Positions 1 to 8,934 of a stretch of 64,000 nt of DNA are shown one piece after another (within the stretch, counting starts at the first letter, position 1; the number at the start of each line of letters is the position of its first letter). Origin of the DNA: Phenylobacterium sp. (GTDB lineage Bacteria > Pseudomonadota > Alphaproteobacteria > Caulobacterales > Caulobacteraceae); contig NZ_JAUYAW010000030.1 of NCBI RefSeq assembly GCF_030693405.1, positions 1 to 64,000 on the forward strand, written 5' to 3'. Below the pieces are notes generated by a model. That model ran no database searches and had not been told where the DNA came from. It worked only from the letters and a program-made list of their open reading frames with translations. A program made the position numbers and the translations under genes.

Positions 1-10
1 AAGGAGACCA

Positions 11-265
11 TTGATTCCGAAACGTATTCTGGAAGGCGTGTTCGTTTCCGATAAGCGCGACAAGACCATAGTGGTCCGTGTCGAACGCACCATTCTGCAC
101 CCGCTCCTGAAGAAGATCGTCCGTCGTTCGAAGCGCTATCACGCGCACGACGAGGGCAACACCTACAAGATCGGCGAGCGCGCCCGGATCATCGAGTGCG
201 CACCGAAGTCCAAGCTCAAGACCTGGGAGGTCCTGCCCAAGCAGACCGCCCAGTCAGCGACATAA
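11..265 (+). CDS. rpsQ: 30S ribosomal protein S17
   Basis: S17 is a primary 16S-binding protein of the small subunit. The 84-residue product shows the family pattern from its first residues (PKRILEGV, then the HPLLKK / [11 protein letters not shown] block) and has the usual length. The start is TTG at 11, with a Shine-Dalgarno AAGGAG at bases 1-6; no ATG fits. It is the first complete gene here, and upstream genes of the same operon (rpmC, rplP) would lie outside the window. rplN follows after 16 nt. Only the rare TTG start is unusual. Confidence 0.97.
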   Translation: MIPKRILEGVFVSDKRDKTIVVRVERTILHPLLKKIVRRSKRYHAHDEGNTYKIGERARIIECAPKSKLKTWEVLPKQTAQSAT

Positions 266-281
266 GAGAGGATCGCTTCTA

Positions 282-650
282 ATGATCCAGATGCAGACTA
301 ACCTCGAAGTCGCCGATAATTCCGGCGCCCGTCGTGTGATGTGCATCAAAGTCCTGGGCGGCGCCGGTCGGCGTTATGCCGGCGTGGGCGACAAGATTGT
401 CGTCTCCGTGAAGGAAGCCATCCCGCGCGGCCGCGTGAAGAAGGGCGACGTCCTGCAGGCCATCGTGGTTCGCACCTCGTCGGCCATCAAGCGCAAGGAC
501 GGTTCGGTCATCCGCTTCGACAAGAACGCGGCGGTGATCGTCAACAAGCAGAGCGAGCCGATCGGCACGCGGATCTTCGGCCCGGTTCCCCGCGAACTGC
601 GCGCCAAGAACCACATGAAGATCATTTCCCTCGCCCCTGAGGTGCTGTGA
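282..650 (+). CDS. rplN: 50S ribosomal protein L14
   Basis: L14 binds 23S rRNA at the subunit interface. The 122-residue protein starts [17 protein letters not shown] and contains the conserved [11 protein letters not shown] and RGRVKKGDV blocks, matching the family over its full length. The stop TGA (648-650) overlaps the ATG of rplX as TGATG, which implies translational coupling inside the spc operon. Confidence 0.98.
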   Translation: MIQMQTNLEVADNSGARRVMCIKVLGGAGRRYAGVGDKIVVSVKEAIPRGRVKKGDVLQAIVVRTSSAIKRKDGSVIRFDKNAAVIVNKQSEPIGTRIFGPVPRELRAKNHMKIISLAPEVL

Positions 651-964
651 TGGCCGCAAAGATCAAGAAGGGCGACCGCGTCGTCGTCCTGACCGGCAAG
701 GACAAGGGCCGTCAGGGCTCCGTCGTCCGCGTGATGCCGAAGGAAGAGCGCGTCGTGGTGGAAGGCCTGAACATGGTTCAGCGTCACACCCGTCCGACGC
801 AGGGCGATCCCCAGGGTGGGATCAAGAACAAGGAAGCGCCGCTTCACGTCTCGAACGTGGCCATCGTCGACTCCAACGGCAAGCCGACCCGCGTCGGCTT
901 CAAGGTTGAAGGCGATAAGAAGGTTCGCGTCGCCAAGACGACCGGCGAGGTTATCAATGGCTGA
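650..964 (+). CDS. rplX: 50S ribosomal protein L24
   Basis: L24 is an assembly initiator that binds the 5' part of 23S rRNA. The 104-residue protein carries a KOW motif near the N-terminus ([18 protein letters not shown]). The ORF track starts one codon earlier at a GTG. The ATG at 650, overlapping the rplN stop, is the better start because it gives MAAKIKKGD. The last 8 nt overlap the start of rplE. Confidence 0.97.
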   Translation: MAAKIKKGDRVVVLTGKDKGRQGSVVRVMPKEERVVVEGLNMVQRHTRPTQGDPQGGIKNKEAPLHVSNVAIVDSNGKPTRVGFKVEGDKKVRVAKTTGEVING

Positions 965-1514
965 TCAGGCTTACGAACCCCGGCTGAAAACCGAATATCG
1001 CCAGCGCATCCGCGCGGCGATGAAGGAACAGTTCGGCTACACCAACGAGATGCAGATCCCCAAGCTGGACAAGATCGTCCTCAACATGGGCGTCGGCGAG
1101 GCGGTGGCCGACAGCAAGAAGATCCAGTCGGCCATCACCGACCTGACCAAGATTGCTGGTCAGAAGCCCGCGCCCACCCGCGCCCGCCAGTCCATCGCCG
1201 GCTTCAAGCTGCGCGAAAACATGGTGATCGGCGCCAAGGTGACCCTGCGCAAGGATCGGATGTACGAGTTCCTCGACCGCCTGGTGACCATCGCCCTGCC
1301 GCGGGTGAAGGATTTCCGCGGCCTGAAGCCGACCTCGTTCGACGGCCGTGGCAACTACGCCATGGGCCTGAAGGAGCACCTGGTGTTCCCCGAGATCAAC
1401 TATGACCAGATCGACCAGGTCTGGGGCATGGACATCATCGTCTGCACGACTGCGAAGACCGACGACGAAGCCCGACAGCTTCTCCGGGAATTCCAGTTCC
1501 CGTTCAACGCTTAG
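957..1514 (+). CDS. rplE: 50S ribosomal protein L5
   Basis: L5 binds 5S rRNA and contacts the P-site tRNA. The 185-residue product has the family signatures [27 protein letters not shown] and FRGL. The track ORF extends upstream into the rplX frame. The true start is ATG at 957 ([10 protein letters not shown]), overlapping the rplX end by 8 nt, which gives the normal length for alphaproteobacteria. Confidence 0.97.
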   Translation: MADQAYEPRLKTEYRQRIRAAMKEQFGYTNEMQIPKLDKIVLNMGVGEAVADSKKIQSAITDLTKIAGQKPAPTRARQSIAGFKLRENMVIGAKVTLRKDRMYEFLDRLVTIALPRVKDFRGLKPTSFDGRGNYAMGLKEHLVFPEINYDQIDQVWGMDIIVCTTAKTDDEARQLLREFQFPFNA

Positions 1515-1535
1515 GAACGGGGAAGGATAGAAGAC

Positions 1536-1841
1536 ATGGCCAAGAAAAGCGCAGTCAACCGCAACGAGAAGGTCAAGGCCCTCGTCAAGCAATACGCCGA
1601 GAAGCGCGCCGCGCTGAAGGCGATCGCCAATGACGAGAGCCTGCCCCTGGAAGAGCGTTTCGAAGCTCGCCTGAAGCTCGCCGAGCTGCCCCGCAGCTCG
1701 TCCAAGGTTCGGATCCGGAACCGTTGCGACGTCACCGGCCGCCCGCGCGGCTACTATCGTAAGCTGAGGATGAGCCGTATCGCTCTGCGCGATCTCGGGT
1801 CTGCGGGGCTTGTCCCCGGCCTCGTCAAGTCGAGCTGGTAG
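1536..1841 (+). CDS. rpsN: 30S ribosomal protein S14
   Basis: S14 is a late-assembling head protein of the 30S subunit. The 101-residue protein is the long, zinc-free form: [12 protein letters not shown] at the N-terminus, and the C-terminal [17 protein letters not shown] block with no CxxC pair. The stop TAG (1839-1841) shares its last base with the GGAGGGG Shine-Dalgarno of rpsH. Confidence 0.98.
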   Translation: MAKKSAVNRNEKVKALVKQYAEKRAALKAIANDESLPLEERFEARLKLAELPRSSSKVRIRNRCDVTGRPRGYYRKLRMSRIALRDLGSAGLVPGLVKSSW

Positions 1842-1850
1842 GAGGGGCCC

Positions 1851-2246
1851 ATGGTGAACGACCCCATTGGCGATCTGATCGCCCGTATCAAGAACGCCGC
1901 GATGCGCGGCCGCAGCAAGGTTTCCACGCCGGCTTCGAAGATGCGCGCGCGCGTCCTCGACGTCCTGGCCGACGAGGGCTACATCCGCGGCTACCAGCTG
2001 GTTCAAAAGCCCGGCGCCTTCCCGGAGTTCGAGATCGAACTCAAATACTTCGACGGCGCGCCGGTGATCGTTGAGATCCGTCGCGTGTCCAAGCCGGGCC
2101 GCCGCGTCTATTCGTCGATCAAGGACCTGAAGCCCGTGAAGAACGGCCTCGGGATCTCGATCCTGTCGACGCCCAAGGGCGTCATGTCCGACACCGCCGC
2201 CCGCGACGCCAATGTGGGTGGTGAAGTGCTCTGCAGGGTCTACTGA
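1851..2246 (+). CDS. rpsH: 30S ribosomal protein S8
   Basis: S8 binds 16S rRNA helix 21 and, in enterobacteria, is the translational repressor of the spc operon. The 131-residue protein begins [16 protein letters not shown] and ends GGEVLCRVY, both typical. The Shine-Dalgarno GGAGGGG lies 3 nt upstream of the ATG. The rplF ATG follows 1 nt after the stop. Confidence 0.98.
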   Translation: MVNDPIGDLIARIKNAAMRGRSKVSTPASKMRARVLDVLADEGYIRGYQLVQKPGAFPEFEIELKYFDGAPVIVEIRRVSKPGRRVYSSIKDLKPVKNGLGISILSTPKGVMSDTAARDANVGGEVLCRVY

Positions 2247-2247
2247 T

Positions 2248-2781
2248 ATGTCTCGTATCGGAAAGAAGACGGTTCCCGTCCCGAACGGGGTGCAGGTGAC
2301 GATCGCCGGTCAGACCGTGACGGTGAAGGGGCCCAAGGGCCAACTCGCTTGGACGGTCGCCGAAGAGATCGAGATCCGCCAGGAGGGCGGCGAGCTGGTT
2401 CTGTCCAAGAAGGTCGAGACCACCCGCGCCCAGTCCATGTGGGGTCTGTCCCGCACCCTGGTCAGCAACATGGTCGTCGGTGTCACCGAGGGCTACGAGC
2501 GCACCCTGGAACTGGTCGGCGTCGGCTATCGCGCGGCGATGAAGGGCGACATGCTCTCCATGCAGCTGGGCTTCAGCCACGACGTCGAGATCAAAGCCCC
2601 GGAGGGTGTGGCCTTCGCCACGCCCAAGCAGACCGAAGTCAAGATCAGCGGCATCGACAAGCAGCTGGTCGGCGAGACTGCGGCCCGCATTCGCCGGATC
2701 CGTCCGCCCGAGCCCTACAAGGGCAAGGGTGTTCGTTACGCGGGCGAAAAGGTCCGTCGTAAGGAAGGCAAGAAGAAGTAA
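2248..2781 (+). CDS. rplF: 50S ribosomal protein L6
   Basis: L6 lies near the sarcin-ricin loop. The 177-residue product begins [12 protein letters not shown] and carries the family C-terminal signature [16 protein letters not shown]. The track ORF has a spurious 12-residue extension into rpsH. ATG at 2248, one base after the rpsH stop, is the family start. Confidence 0.97.
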   Translation: MSRIGKKTVPVPNGVQVTIAGQTVTVKGPKGQLAWTVAEEIEIRQEGGELVLSKKVETTRAQSMWGLSRTLVSNMVVGVTEGYERTLELVGVGYRAAMKGDMLSMQLGFSHDVEIKAPEGVAFATPKQTEVKISGIDKQLVGETAARIRRIRPPEPYKGKGVRYAGEKVRRKEGKKK

Positions 2782-2784
2782 GCC

Positions 2785-3141
2785 ATGGCGCTCTCTCCTC
2801 GTGACACCTCCAAGCGCCGCGCCGAGCGGAATCGCCGGCGTCTTCGCGCGCTCTCCAACGGCCGTCCGCGTCTGTCGGTCTTCCGTTCGGACAAGAACAT
2901 CTACGCCCAGGTCATCGATGATGAACGCGGCGTGACCCTGGCGGCGGCCTCGTCCCTGGAAGGCGACAAGCCGGCCAAGGGCTCCGACAAGGACGCCGCC
3001 GCTCGCGTCGGCGCCCTGGTCGCCCAGCGCGCCATCGAAAAGGGCGTCAAGGACGTCGTCTTCGATCGGGGCGGCTACATCTTTCACGGCCGGATCAAGG
3101 CGCTGGCCGATGCCGCGCGTGAAGCCGGCTTGAACTTCTAG
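2785..3141 (+). CDS. rplR: 50S ribosomal protein L18
   Basis: L18 binds 5S rRNA with L5. The 118-residue protein has a basic N-terminal tail ([13 protein letters not shown]) followed by the globular part with [20 protein letters not shown] and, near the C-terminus, [11 protein letters not shown]. Length and order are normal. It starts 3 nt after rplF. Confidence 0.98.
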   Translation: MALSPRDTSKRRAERNRRRLRALSNGRPRLSVFRSDKNIYAQVIDDERGVTLAAASSLEGDKPAKGSDKDAAARVGALVAQRAIEKGVKDVVFDRGGYIFHGRIKALADAAREAGLNF

Positions 3142-3151
3142 GGGTAAGCGA

Positions 3152-3763
3152 ATGGCTCGTGGAAACGAACGCGGCGGCGGCGATCGCCGGGACCGCAATC
3201 GCGGGAACCCCGCAGACGATCGCGCCGACAGCGACATCGTCGAGAAGCTGGTGCACATCAACCGCGTCGCGGCGACCGTGAAGGGGGGCCGTCGGTTCTC
3301 CTTCGCCGCCCTGATGGTGGTCGGTGACCAGAAGGGCCGGGTTGGCTTTGGGCATGGCAAGGCGCGTGAAGTGCCGGAAGCCATCCGCAAGGCCACCGAA
3401 GAGGCCAAGAAGTCCATGATCCGCGTGCCGCTCCGCGAGAGCCGCACCCTGCACCACGACGGCAATGGCCGCTGGGGCGCAGGCAAGGTGATGGTCCGCG
3501 CGGCGCCTCCCGGCACCGGCGTGATCGCCGGCGGTCCGATGCGCGCGGTTCTGGAAACCCTCGGGGTCCAGGACGTGGTCGGCAAGTCGGTGGGCTCGTC
3601 CAACCCCTACAACATGGTGCGCGCCACCTTTGAGGCCCTCAAGGCCCAGGCGTCTCCGCGCCAGGTCGCCGCCAAGCGCGGCAAGAAGGTCAGCGACGTG
3701 ATCGGCCGCCGTTCCGACGGCGCCTCGGCCGAAAGCGCCGTCGCCGCCGACGCCGAAGGATAA
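3152..3763 (+). CDS. rpsE: 30S ribosomal protein S5
   Basis: S5 acts in decoding accuracy and mRNA unwinding. The 203-residue protein has the S5 N-terminal dsRBD-like fold ([18 protein letters not shown] ... [15 protein letters not shown]) and the C-terminal domain ([33 protein letters not shown]). A charged N-terminal extension ([16 protein letters not shown]) and an alanine-rich tail are typical of alphaproteobacteria. Confidence 0.97.
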   Translation: MARGNERGGGDRRDRNRGNPADDRADSDIVEKLVHINRVAATVKGGRRFSFAALMVVGDQKGRVGFGHGKAREVPEAIRKATEEAKKSMIRVPLRESRTLHHDGNGRWGAGKVMVRAAPPGTGVIAGGPMRAVLETLGVQDVVGKSVGSSNPYNMVRATFEALKAQASPRQVAAKRGKKVSDVIGRRSDGASAESAVAADAEG

Positions 3764-3768
3764 GCGAT

Positions 3769-3948
3769 ATGGCCAGCATCACTGTTCGTCAGACCGCGAG
3801 CCCCATCCGCCGGGCCAAGGACCAGCGCGCCACCCTGGTGGGCCTGGGCCTGAACCGCGTGGGCCGCGTGGCCACCCTGGACGACACTCCGTCGATCCGG
3901 GGCATGATCCGCAAGGTTCAGCACATGGTTGAGGTGGTGGAGGGCTAG
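3769..3948 (+). CDS. rpmD: 50S ribosomal protein L30
   Basis: This gene is too short for the ORF track; I translated it by hand. It encodes 59 residues, starting [15 protein letters not shown] and ending [15 protein letters not shown]. It matches the L30 pattern (RQTx[26 protein letters not shown]). The ATG lies 5 nt after the rpsE stop. Its position between rpsE and rplO is the conserved one. Confidence 0.96.
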   Translation: MASITVRQTASPIRRAKDQRATLVGLGLNRVGRVATLDDTPSIRGMIRKVQHMVEVVEG

Positions 3949-3969
3949 GCCTTCCACCCTGAGACCTTT

Positions 3970-4015
3970 GCCCCTATCTGAGGGGCCCATTTCAGCCGAG
4001 TCGGGGTTCGCCCCG
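3970..4015 (+). promoter_or_regulatory. Two hairpins in the rpmD-rplO gap
   Basis: GCCCCT-ATCTG-AGGGGC (3970-3986) is followed by CGGGG-TTCG-CCCCG (4002-4015), the latter closed by a UUCG-type tetraloop. No T-run follows either stem, so these look like processing or stability structures rather than terminators. They lie 15-75 nt upstream of the rplO Shine-Dalgarno (AGGAG, 4031-4035). Function is inferred. Confidence 0.5.
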
Positions 4016-4043
4016 GCGCCAGATCTCGTCAGGAGAGGCGACT

Positions 4044-4532
4044 ATGACCAAGCTTAATGAACTTTCGCCCCGCGAAGGCTCCGTCAAGGGCCGCATGCGC
4101 GTCGGCCGTGGCCCGGGTTCGGGCAAGGGCAAGACTGCGGGACGCGGCGTCAAGGGCCAGAAGTCCCGGACCGGCGTCTCCATCGCCGGTTTCGAGGGCG
4201 GCCAGATGCCCCTGCACATGCGCATGCCCAAGCGCGGCTTCAACGTTCATCGCGCGAAGGACTTCGCCGAGGTGAACCTGTGGCGCCTGGAGCAGGCCAT
4301 TACGGCCGGTAAGCTCGACGCGAAGTCGGCCATCGACGCCAAGGCCCTGATCGCTTCGGGCGTGCTCCGTCGCGAAAAGGACGGCGTCCGCCTGCTCGGC
4401 AAGGGCGAAATCAAGTCCAAGATCGACATCACTGTCTATTCCGCCTCGGCCTCGGCGATCGCCGCGATCGAAAAGGCGGGCGGCAAGGTGACCACCCTGC
4501 GCCCGCAGGCTGAAGCCGAATCGGAAGGCTGA
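4044..4532 (+). CDS. rplO: 50S ribosomal protein L15
   Basis: L15 is a late-assembly large-subunit protein. The 162-residue product has the glycine-rich N-terminus ([22 protein letters not shown]), then [17 protein letters not shown], and ends in the C-terminal globular domain with an acidic tail (AEAESEG). AGGAG sits 8 nt upstream of the ATG. It is separated from rpmD by 95 nt and from secY by 147 nt, both gaps carrying hairpins. Confidence 0.98.
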   Translation: MTKLNELSPREGSVKGRMRVGRGPGSGKGKTAGRGVKGQKSRTGVSIAGFEGGQMPLHMRMPKRGFNVHRAKDFAEVNLWRLEQAITAGKLDAKSAIDAKALIASGVLRREKDGVRLLGKGEIKSKIDITVYSASASAIAAIEKAGGKVTTLRPQAEAESEG

Positions 4533-4542
4533 GGCCGACGGA

Positions 4543-4624
4543 CGCCCCTAAGCGCCTCACGCTTCCCGCCGGGCGACCGGCGGGGGCAGGGGCGCTTTCA
4601 TCGCGCATCTGGCGCTCGCCAGAT
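4543..4624 (+). promoter_or_regulatory. secY leader: mutually exclusive stems (attenuator-like)
   Basis: An inner stem CCCGCCGG-GCGA-CCGGCGGG (4565-4584, GNRA-type loop) can be enclosed by either of two outer stems that compete for the same 3' bases: CGCCCCT/AGGGGCG (4543-4549 with 4588-4594) or AAGCGCC/GGCGCTT (4550-4556 with 4591-4597, followed by TTTC). A separate stem ATCTGGCG-CT-CGCCAGAT follows at 4607-4624. The base pairing is seen directly; a role in lowering or regulating secY expression is inferred. Confidence 0.5.
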
Positions 4625-4679
4625 GACATGCGCCCGGGCCTCCCCTATGTGTGACCGGTTCTTAGACGCGGGGATCTAA

Positions 4680-6032
4680 ATGGCTTCGGCCGCCGAACAA
4701 CTCGCAGCCAATCTCAACTTCGGCGCCTTCCAGAAGGCGACGGAGCTGCACAAGCGGATCGGTTTCACGCTCCTGGCGATGATCGTCTATCGCCTGGGCA
4801 CCTATATTCCGATCCCGGGCATCGACCCCATCGCGTTCGCCCAGGCCTTTGAAGGCCAGGCCAGCGGCATTCTGGGCATGTTCAACATGTTCTCCGGCGG
4901 CGCCGTGGAACGTATGGCGATCTTCGCCCTGAACGTGATGCCCTACATCTCGGCCTCGATCATCGTGCAGCTGCTCGGTGCGGTCTATCCGCCCTGGGAG
5001 AAGCTCCGGAAAGAGGGCGGAGAGGCCGGGCGCAAGACGCTCAACCAGTACACCCGCTATCTGACCGTCGTGCTGGCCGTCTTCCAGTCGGCCGGTATCG
5101 CCATGGGCCTGTCCGCCAGCCAGGGGCTGGTCCAGAATCCCGGGCCCTTCTTCATCATTTCCACCGTGGTCACCCTGACGGGCGGCACCCTGTTCCTGAT
5201 GTGGCTGGGCGAGCAGATCACCAGCCGCGGGGTCGGCAACGGCATCTCGCTGATCATCTTCGCCGGTATCGTCGCGGTCCTGCCGCGGGGCATCTGGCAG
5301 ATGTTCTCCATGACGCGCACCGGCGCCCTGTCCGGGGTCGGCATGCTGCTGATCATGGCCATCGCCATCGCCGTCGTCATCGCCATCGTCTTCATGGAGC
5401 GCTCGCAGCGCCGCCTGCTGGTCCAGTATCCCAAGCGCCAGCAGGGCAACCGCATGGTCGGCGGGGACACCTCGTTCCTGCCGCTGAAGATCAACACCGC
5501 CGGCGTCATTCCGCCGATCTTCGCCTCGAGCCTGCTGCTCCTGCCGACGACGGTGATGGGCTTCCTGGCGACCGCCGATTTGCCGCCCTGGGCCCAGTGG
5601 CTGCCGGGCACGGTCGGCGCGCTGCAGCACGGCCAGCCCCTGTTCATGGTGCTCTATGGCGCCCTGATCATCTTCTTCTGCTTCTTCTACACCTCCATCG
5701 TTTTCAATCCGGACGACACGGCCGAGAACCTCCGAAAATACGGCGGCTTCCTGCCAGGGATCCGGCCAGGCAAACGGACGGCGGAGTATCTGGACTATGT
5801 CCTGACCCGTCTGACGGTGATCGGCGCGGCCTACATCACCATTGTCTGTCTGCTGCCTGAGGCGTTGATCGGATTTTACAATGCGCCCTTCTATCTCGGG
5901 GGCACCTCGATCCTCATCGTGGTCACCGTCACCATGGACACCGTGACCCAGATTCAATCTCATTTGCTCGCCCACCAGTACGAAGGCCTCATCAAGAAGT
6001 CGAAGCTGCGGGGCGGTCGCGGGCGGTCCTAA
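4680..6032 (+). CDS. secY: Protein translocase subunit SecY
   Basis: SecY is the channel-forming subunit of the SecYEG translocon in the inner membrane. The 450-residue protein has ten predicted membrane segments. It carries the conserved YRLGTYIPIPGI near the first, the plug-region GGAVERMAIFALNVMPYISASI, the cytosolic loop with GNRMVGG-TSFLPLKIN and the C-terminal IQSHLLAHQYEGL. ATG at 4680 gives the normal N-terminus. The adk ATG lies 59 nt downstream. Confidence 0.98.
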   Translation: MASAAEQLAANLNFGAFQKATELHKRIGFTLLAMIVYRLGTYIPIPGIDPIAFAQAFEGQASGILGMFNMFSGGAVERMAIFALNVMPYISASIIVQLLGAVYPPWEKLRKEGGEAGRKTLNQYTRYLTVVLAVFQSAGIAMGLSASQGLVQNPGPFFIISTVVTLTGGTLFLMWLGEQITSRGVGNGISLIIFAGIVAVLPRGIWQMFSMTRTGALSGVGMLLIMAIAIAVVIAIVFMERSQRRLLVQYPKRQQGNRMVGGDTSFLPLKINTAGVIPPIFASSLLLLPTTVMGFLATADLPPWAQWLPGTVGALQHGQPLFMVLYGALIIFFCFFYTSIVFNPDDTAENLRKYGGFLPGIRPGKRTAEYLDYVLTRLTVIGAAYITIVCLLPEALIGFYNAPFYLGGTSILIVVTVTMDTVTQIQSHLLAHQYEGLIKKSKLRGGRGRS

Positions 6033-6091
6033 AGGAGGGCTGCTCGCCATACGCCGCGCCATTTCAGGCCGGTGGGGGAGGGTATTTCGAA

Positions 6092-6664
6092 ATGAACTTG
6101 ATTCTGTTCGGACCGCCGGCGGCGGGGAAGGGCACCCAGGCCAAGCGGCTGGTGAGTGAGAAGGGCATGGTCCAGCTCTCCACTGGCGACATGCTGCGCG
6201 CGGCCATCAGCTCGGGCTCCGAGCTGGGCAAGCGCGTCGAAGGCATCATGCAGCGCGGTGAGCTGGTCTCCGACGAGATCGTTATCGCCCTGATCGAGGA
6301 GCGGCTGCCCGAGACCGAACAGGCCGGGGGCGCCATCTTCGACGGCTTCCCGCGGACGCTCGCCCAGGCCAAGGCGCTGGACGCCATGCTGGCCTCCCGG
6401 GGCGCAAAGATTGACCTGGTCATCCGACTCAAGGTTGACGACCAGGCTCTGATGGAACGGATCGCCACCCGCTATGCGGAGACCGGCCGTCCCGACGACA
6501 ATCCCGACAGCTTCAAGGTTCGCCTCGGGGCCTATAACGAACAGACCGCCCCCCTGCTGCCCTACTACCAAGGCCAAGACAAACTGGTTGAGGTGGACGG
6601 CATGGAGACGATCGAGGCGGTGGCCCAGGCCATCGACCGGGCCATGGGGGTCTCGGCGTCCTAG
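6092..6664 (+). CDS. adk: Adenylate kinase
   Basis: Catalyses ATP + AMP to 2 ADP in the cytoplasm. The 190-residue protein has the P-loop GPPAAGKGT (residues 7-15), the AMP-site region STGDMLRAAI, and IFDGFPRTLAQA. The lid is short and lacks a zinc-binding Cys cluster, so this is the short adenylate kinase form usual in alphaproteobacteria. A GGGGGAGGG Shine-Dalgarno lies 9 nt upstream. The secY-adk-rpsM order is typical. Confidence 0.97.
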   Translation: MNLILFGPPAAGKGTQAKRLVSEKGMVQLSTGDMLRAAISSGSELGKRVEGIMQRGELVSDEIVIALIEERLPETEQAGGAIFDGFPRTLAQAKALDAMLASRGAKIDLVIRLKVDDQALMERIATRYAETGRPDDNPDSFKVRLGAYNEQTAPLLPYYQGQDKLVEVDGMETIEAVAQAIDRAMGVSAS

Positions 6665-6693
6665 GGACGCTGCGGCCCGCGCAGCCCTTCTAC

Positions 6694-6720
6694 GAGACCT
6701 CCGGGCTTCCCGGAGTTCTC
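6694..6720 (+). other. Hairpin after adk
   Basis: GAGA-C-CTCCGGG-CTT-CCCGGAG-T-TCTC forms an 11-bp stem with one mismatch, 30 nt after the adk stop. The following bases (ACCTTCGCCC) are not a T-run, so intrinsic termination would be weak. It lies just upstream of the rpsM promoter candidate and may separate the two transcription units or protect the upstream 3' end. Confidence 0.45.
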
Positions 6721-6762
6721 ACCTTCGCCCAACGGAACCCACAGAAATGTGACGTTCCGCCA

Positions 6763-6790
6763 TTGACGGAAACGCAACGATCCATATAAC
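6763..6790 (+). promoter_or_regulatory. Internal promoter candidate for rpsM-rpsK-rpoA-rplQ
   Basis: TTGACG (6763-6768), a 16-nt spacer, then TATAAC (6785-6790): a close sigma70-type match, in a locally AT-richer patch about 95 nt before the rpsM GTG. It would give the alpha operon transcription independent of the spc operon. The match is seen directly; promoter activity is inferred. Confidence 0.6.
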
Positions 6791-6885
6791 GGGGCGCTTC
6801 CGCGAAAGGGCGCGAAGGACGCACGGCAGCCTCAGGGTCGCCAGGCGCCGTTCGCGCATCTCTGCGTGACCAGGAGATTACCCCA

Positions 6886-7254
6886 GTGGCCCGCATCGCA
6901 GGCGTCAACATTCCGACTAACAAGCGCGTCGTGATCGCGCTGCAGTACATCCACGGCATCGGTCAGGCCAAGGCCGCCGAAATCGTCCAGAAGGTTGGTC
7001 TCGAGCCCGCGCGGCGCGTGAACCAGCTGACGGACGCCGAGGTGCTGCAAATCCGTGAAACCATCGACCGCGACTATCTTGTCGAGGGCGACCTGCGCCG
7101 TGACACGGCGGTCAGCATCAAGCGTTTGATGGACCTGGCCTGCTATCGCGGCCTGCGCCACCGCAAGGGCCTGCCGGTCCGTGGTCAGCGGACCCACACC
7201 AATGCGCGCACCCGCAAGGGCCCCGCCAAGCCGATCGCCGGCAAGAAGAAATAA
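6886..7254 (+). CDS. rpsM: 30S ribosomal protein S13
   Basis: S13 lies in the 30S head and contacts the P-site tRNA and the 50S subunit. The 122-residue protein starts [15 protein letters not shown] and ends with the basic [17 protein letters not shown] tail. The start is GTG at 6886, with CAGGAG 9 nt upstream. rpsK follows after 16 nt. Confidence 0.98.
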   Translation: MARIAGVNIPTNKRVVIALQYIHGIGQAKAAEIVQKVGLEPARRVNQLTDAEVLQIRETIDRDYLVEGDLRRDTAVSIKRLMDLACYRGLRHRKGLPVRGQRTHTNARTRKGPAKPIAGKKK

Positions 7255-7270
7255 TAAGAGAGCTTAGCCG

Positions 7271-7660
7271 ATGGCCAAAGAACCGGCGCGCGTCAAACGG
7301 CGTGAGCGCAAGAACATCACCTCCGGCGTGGCGCACGTGAACGCCTCGTTCAACAACACCATGATCACGATCACCGATGCGCAGGGGAACACCATCTCCT
7401 GGTCGTCGGCCGGGATGATGGGGTTTAAGGGTTCGCGGAAGTCGACCCCCTACGCCGCCCAGATGGCCGCCGAGGATGCTGGTCGCAAGGCCGCTGAGCA
7501 TGGCGTCAAGACCCTGGAAGTGAACGTGTCCGGCCCGGGTTCGGGACGGGAATCGGCCCTTCGGGCGCTGCAGTCGGTCGGTATGACCATCACCACCATC
7601 CGTGATGTGACCCCGATCCCGCACAACGGCTGCCGTCCGCCCAAGCGCCGGCGAGTCTAA
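7271..7660 (+). CDS. rpsK: 30S ribosomal protein S11
   Basis: S11 forms part of the platform that binds the Shine-Dalgarno helix. The 129-residue protein contains [18 protein letters not shown], the [14 protein letters not shown] block and the C-terminal [18 protein letters not shown] signature. Length and context (rpsM-rpsK-rpoA) are standard. Confidence 0.98.
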   Translation: MAKEPARVKRRERKNITSGVAHVNASFNNTMITITDAQGNTISWSSAGMMGFKGSRKSTPYAAQMAAEDAGRKAAEHGVKTLEVNVSGPGSGRESALRALQSVGMTITTIRDVTPIPHNGCRPPKRRRV

Positions 7661-7684
7661 GGACTGGCGTTTCGCATCCCCCAA

Positions 7685-7710
7685 CGCCGGCCCGCGTTTC
7701 GCGGCCGGCG
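7685..7710 (+). other. Strong GC hairpin between rpsK and rpoA
   Basis: CGCCGG-C-CCGCG-TTT-CGCGG-CCGGCG folds into an 11-bp stem with one bulged C and a TTT loop. It ends 25 nt before the rpoA GTG and no T-run follows directly. It may modulate rpoA translation or mark an RNA-processing site; this role is inferred. Confidence 0.5.
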
Positions 7711-7735
7711 ATCCTGCGTTTAGGGACACCCATCC

Positions 7736-8752
7736 GTGATCGAAAGAAACTGGAACGAGCTCATCCGTCCCGAAAAGCCGCAGATCGAGACCGGTTCTGA
7801 CGCGAGCCGCAAGGCCCGCATCGTCGCTGAACCTCTCGAGCGCGGCTTTGGTGTGACGCTGGGCAACAGCCTGCGGCGTGTGCTGCTCTCCTCCCTTCAG
7901 GGCGCGGCCGTGTCCGCCGTCCAGATCGACGGCGTCGTCCACGAGTTCTCGTCCCTCGAAGGCGTCCGTGAGGACGTCGTCGATATCGTGCTGAACATCA
8001 AGCAGCTGGCGGTGCGCATGCACGCCGAAGGCCCCAAGCGCATGACCCTGCGCGCCACGGGCCCGGGCGTGGTGACCGCCGGTCAGATCGAGACCCCCTC
8101 GGACATCGAGATCCTCAATCCTGACCACGTGCTCTGCACCCTGGACGACGGCGCCAATGTGCGCATGGAGTTCACCGTGCAGACCGGCAAGGGCTATGTC
8201 CCGGCCGAGATGAACCGGCCCGAGGACGCCCCCATCGGCCTGATCGCCGTGGACGCCCTCTATTCGCCGGTCAAGCGCGTCGCCTATCGCGTCGAGCCGA
8301 CCCGTCAGGGCCAGAGCCTCGACTATGACCGCCTGATCATGGAAGTGGAGACCAACGGTGCGGTCAGCCCCGTTGACGCGGTGGCCTATGCCGCCCGCAT
8401 CCTCCAGGACCAGCTGCAGATCTTCATCACCTTCGAAGAGCCGAAGAAGAAGGTCGAAGGCGAGGCCAAGCCGGAACTGCCGTTCAACCCGGCCCTGCTC
8501 AAGAAGGTCGACGAGCTCGAGCTGTCGGTCCGTTCGGCCAACTGCCTGAAGAACGACAATATCGTCTACATCGGCGACCTGATCCAAAAGACCGAAGCCG
8601 AGATGCTCCGCACCCCGAACTTCGGCCGCAAGTCGCTGAACGAGATCAAGGAAGTCCTCGCCGGCATGGCGCTGCACCTGGGCATGGATGTGCCCAACTG
8701 GCCGCCGGAGAACATCGAAGACCTCGCCAAGAAGTTCGAAGACCAGATGTAA
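7736..8752 (+). CDS. rpoA: DNA-directed RNA polymerase alpha subunit
   Basis: Alpha dimerises to nucleate RNA polymerase assembly; its C-terminal domain binds UP elements and activators. The 338-residue protein starts [16 protein letters not shown] (GTG at 7736). The N-terminal domain has [22 protein letters not shown]. The C-terminal domain has [13 protein letters not shown] and [16 protein letters not shown]. Full length, no anomaly. Confidence 0.98.
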   Translation: MIERNWNELIRPEKPQIETGSDASRKARIVAEPLERGFGVTLGNSLRRVLLSSLQGAAVSAVQIDGVVHEFSSLEGVREDVVDIVLNIKQLAVRMHAEGPKRMTLRATGPGVVTAGQIETPSDIEILNPDHVLCTLDDGANVRMEFTVQTGKGYVPAEMNRPEDAPIGLIAVDALYSPVKRVAYRVEPTRQGQSLDYDRLIMEVETNGAVSPVDAVAYAARILQDQLQIFITFEEPKKKVEGEAKPELPFNPALLKKVDELELSVRSANCLKNDNIVYIGDLIQKTEAEMLRTPNFGRKSLNEIKEVLAGMALHLGMDVPNWPPENIEDLAKKFEDQM

Positions 8753-8790
8753 GACCTATCCGCGCTGACTTCGGGCTGCTTCGGCGGCCA

Positions 8791-8825
8791 GGACCCCGAG
8801 AAGCCGCTCCAGCGGTGGAGGGTCC
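8791..8825 (+). other. Nested hairpin in the rpoA-rplQ gap
   Basis: An outer stem GGACCC/GGGTCC (8791-8796 with 8820-8825) encloses CCGCT-CC-AGCGG (8804-8815). The 182-nt gap holds no ORF that I can support. The rplQ Shine-Dalgarno (AGGAG) follows near 8921. It resembles the structures in the other gaps of this operon; function is unknown. Confidence 0.4.
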
Positions 8826-8934
8826 CAGCGCTTCGCAATGACCCAGGCGGGAGCAGGCTGGGATTGGTGAGACAAGGCGTCGCCCCACAAAACGCGGGTG
8901 CGCCAGGCGGGCGGTAAGCCCAGGAGAGACACTT

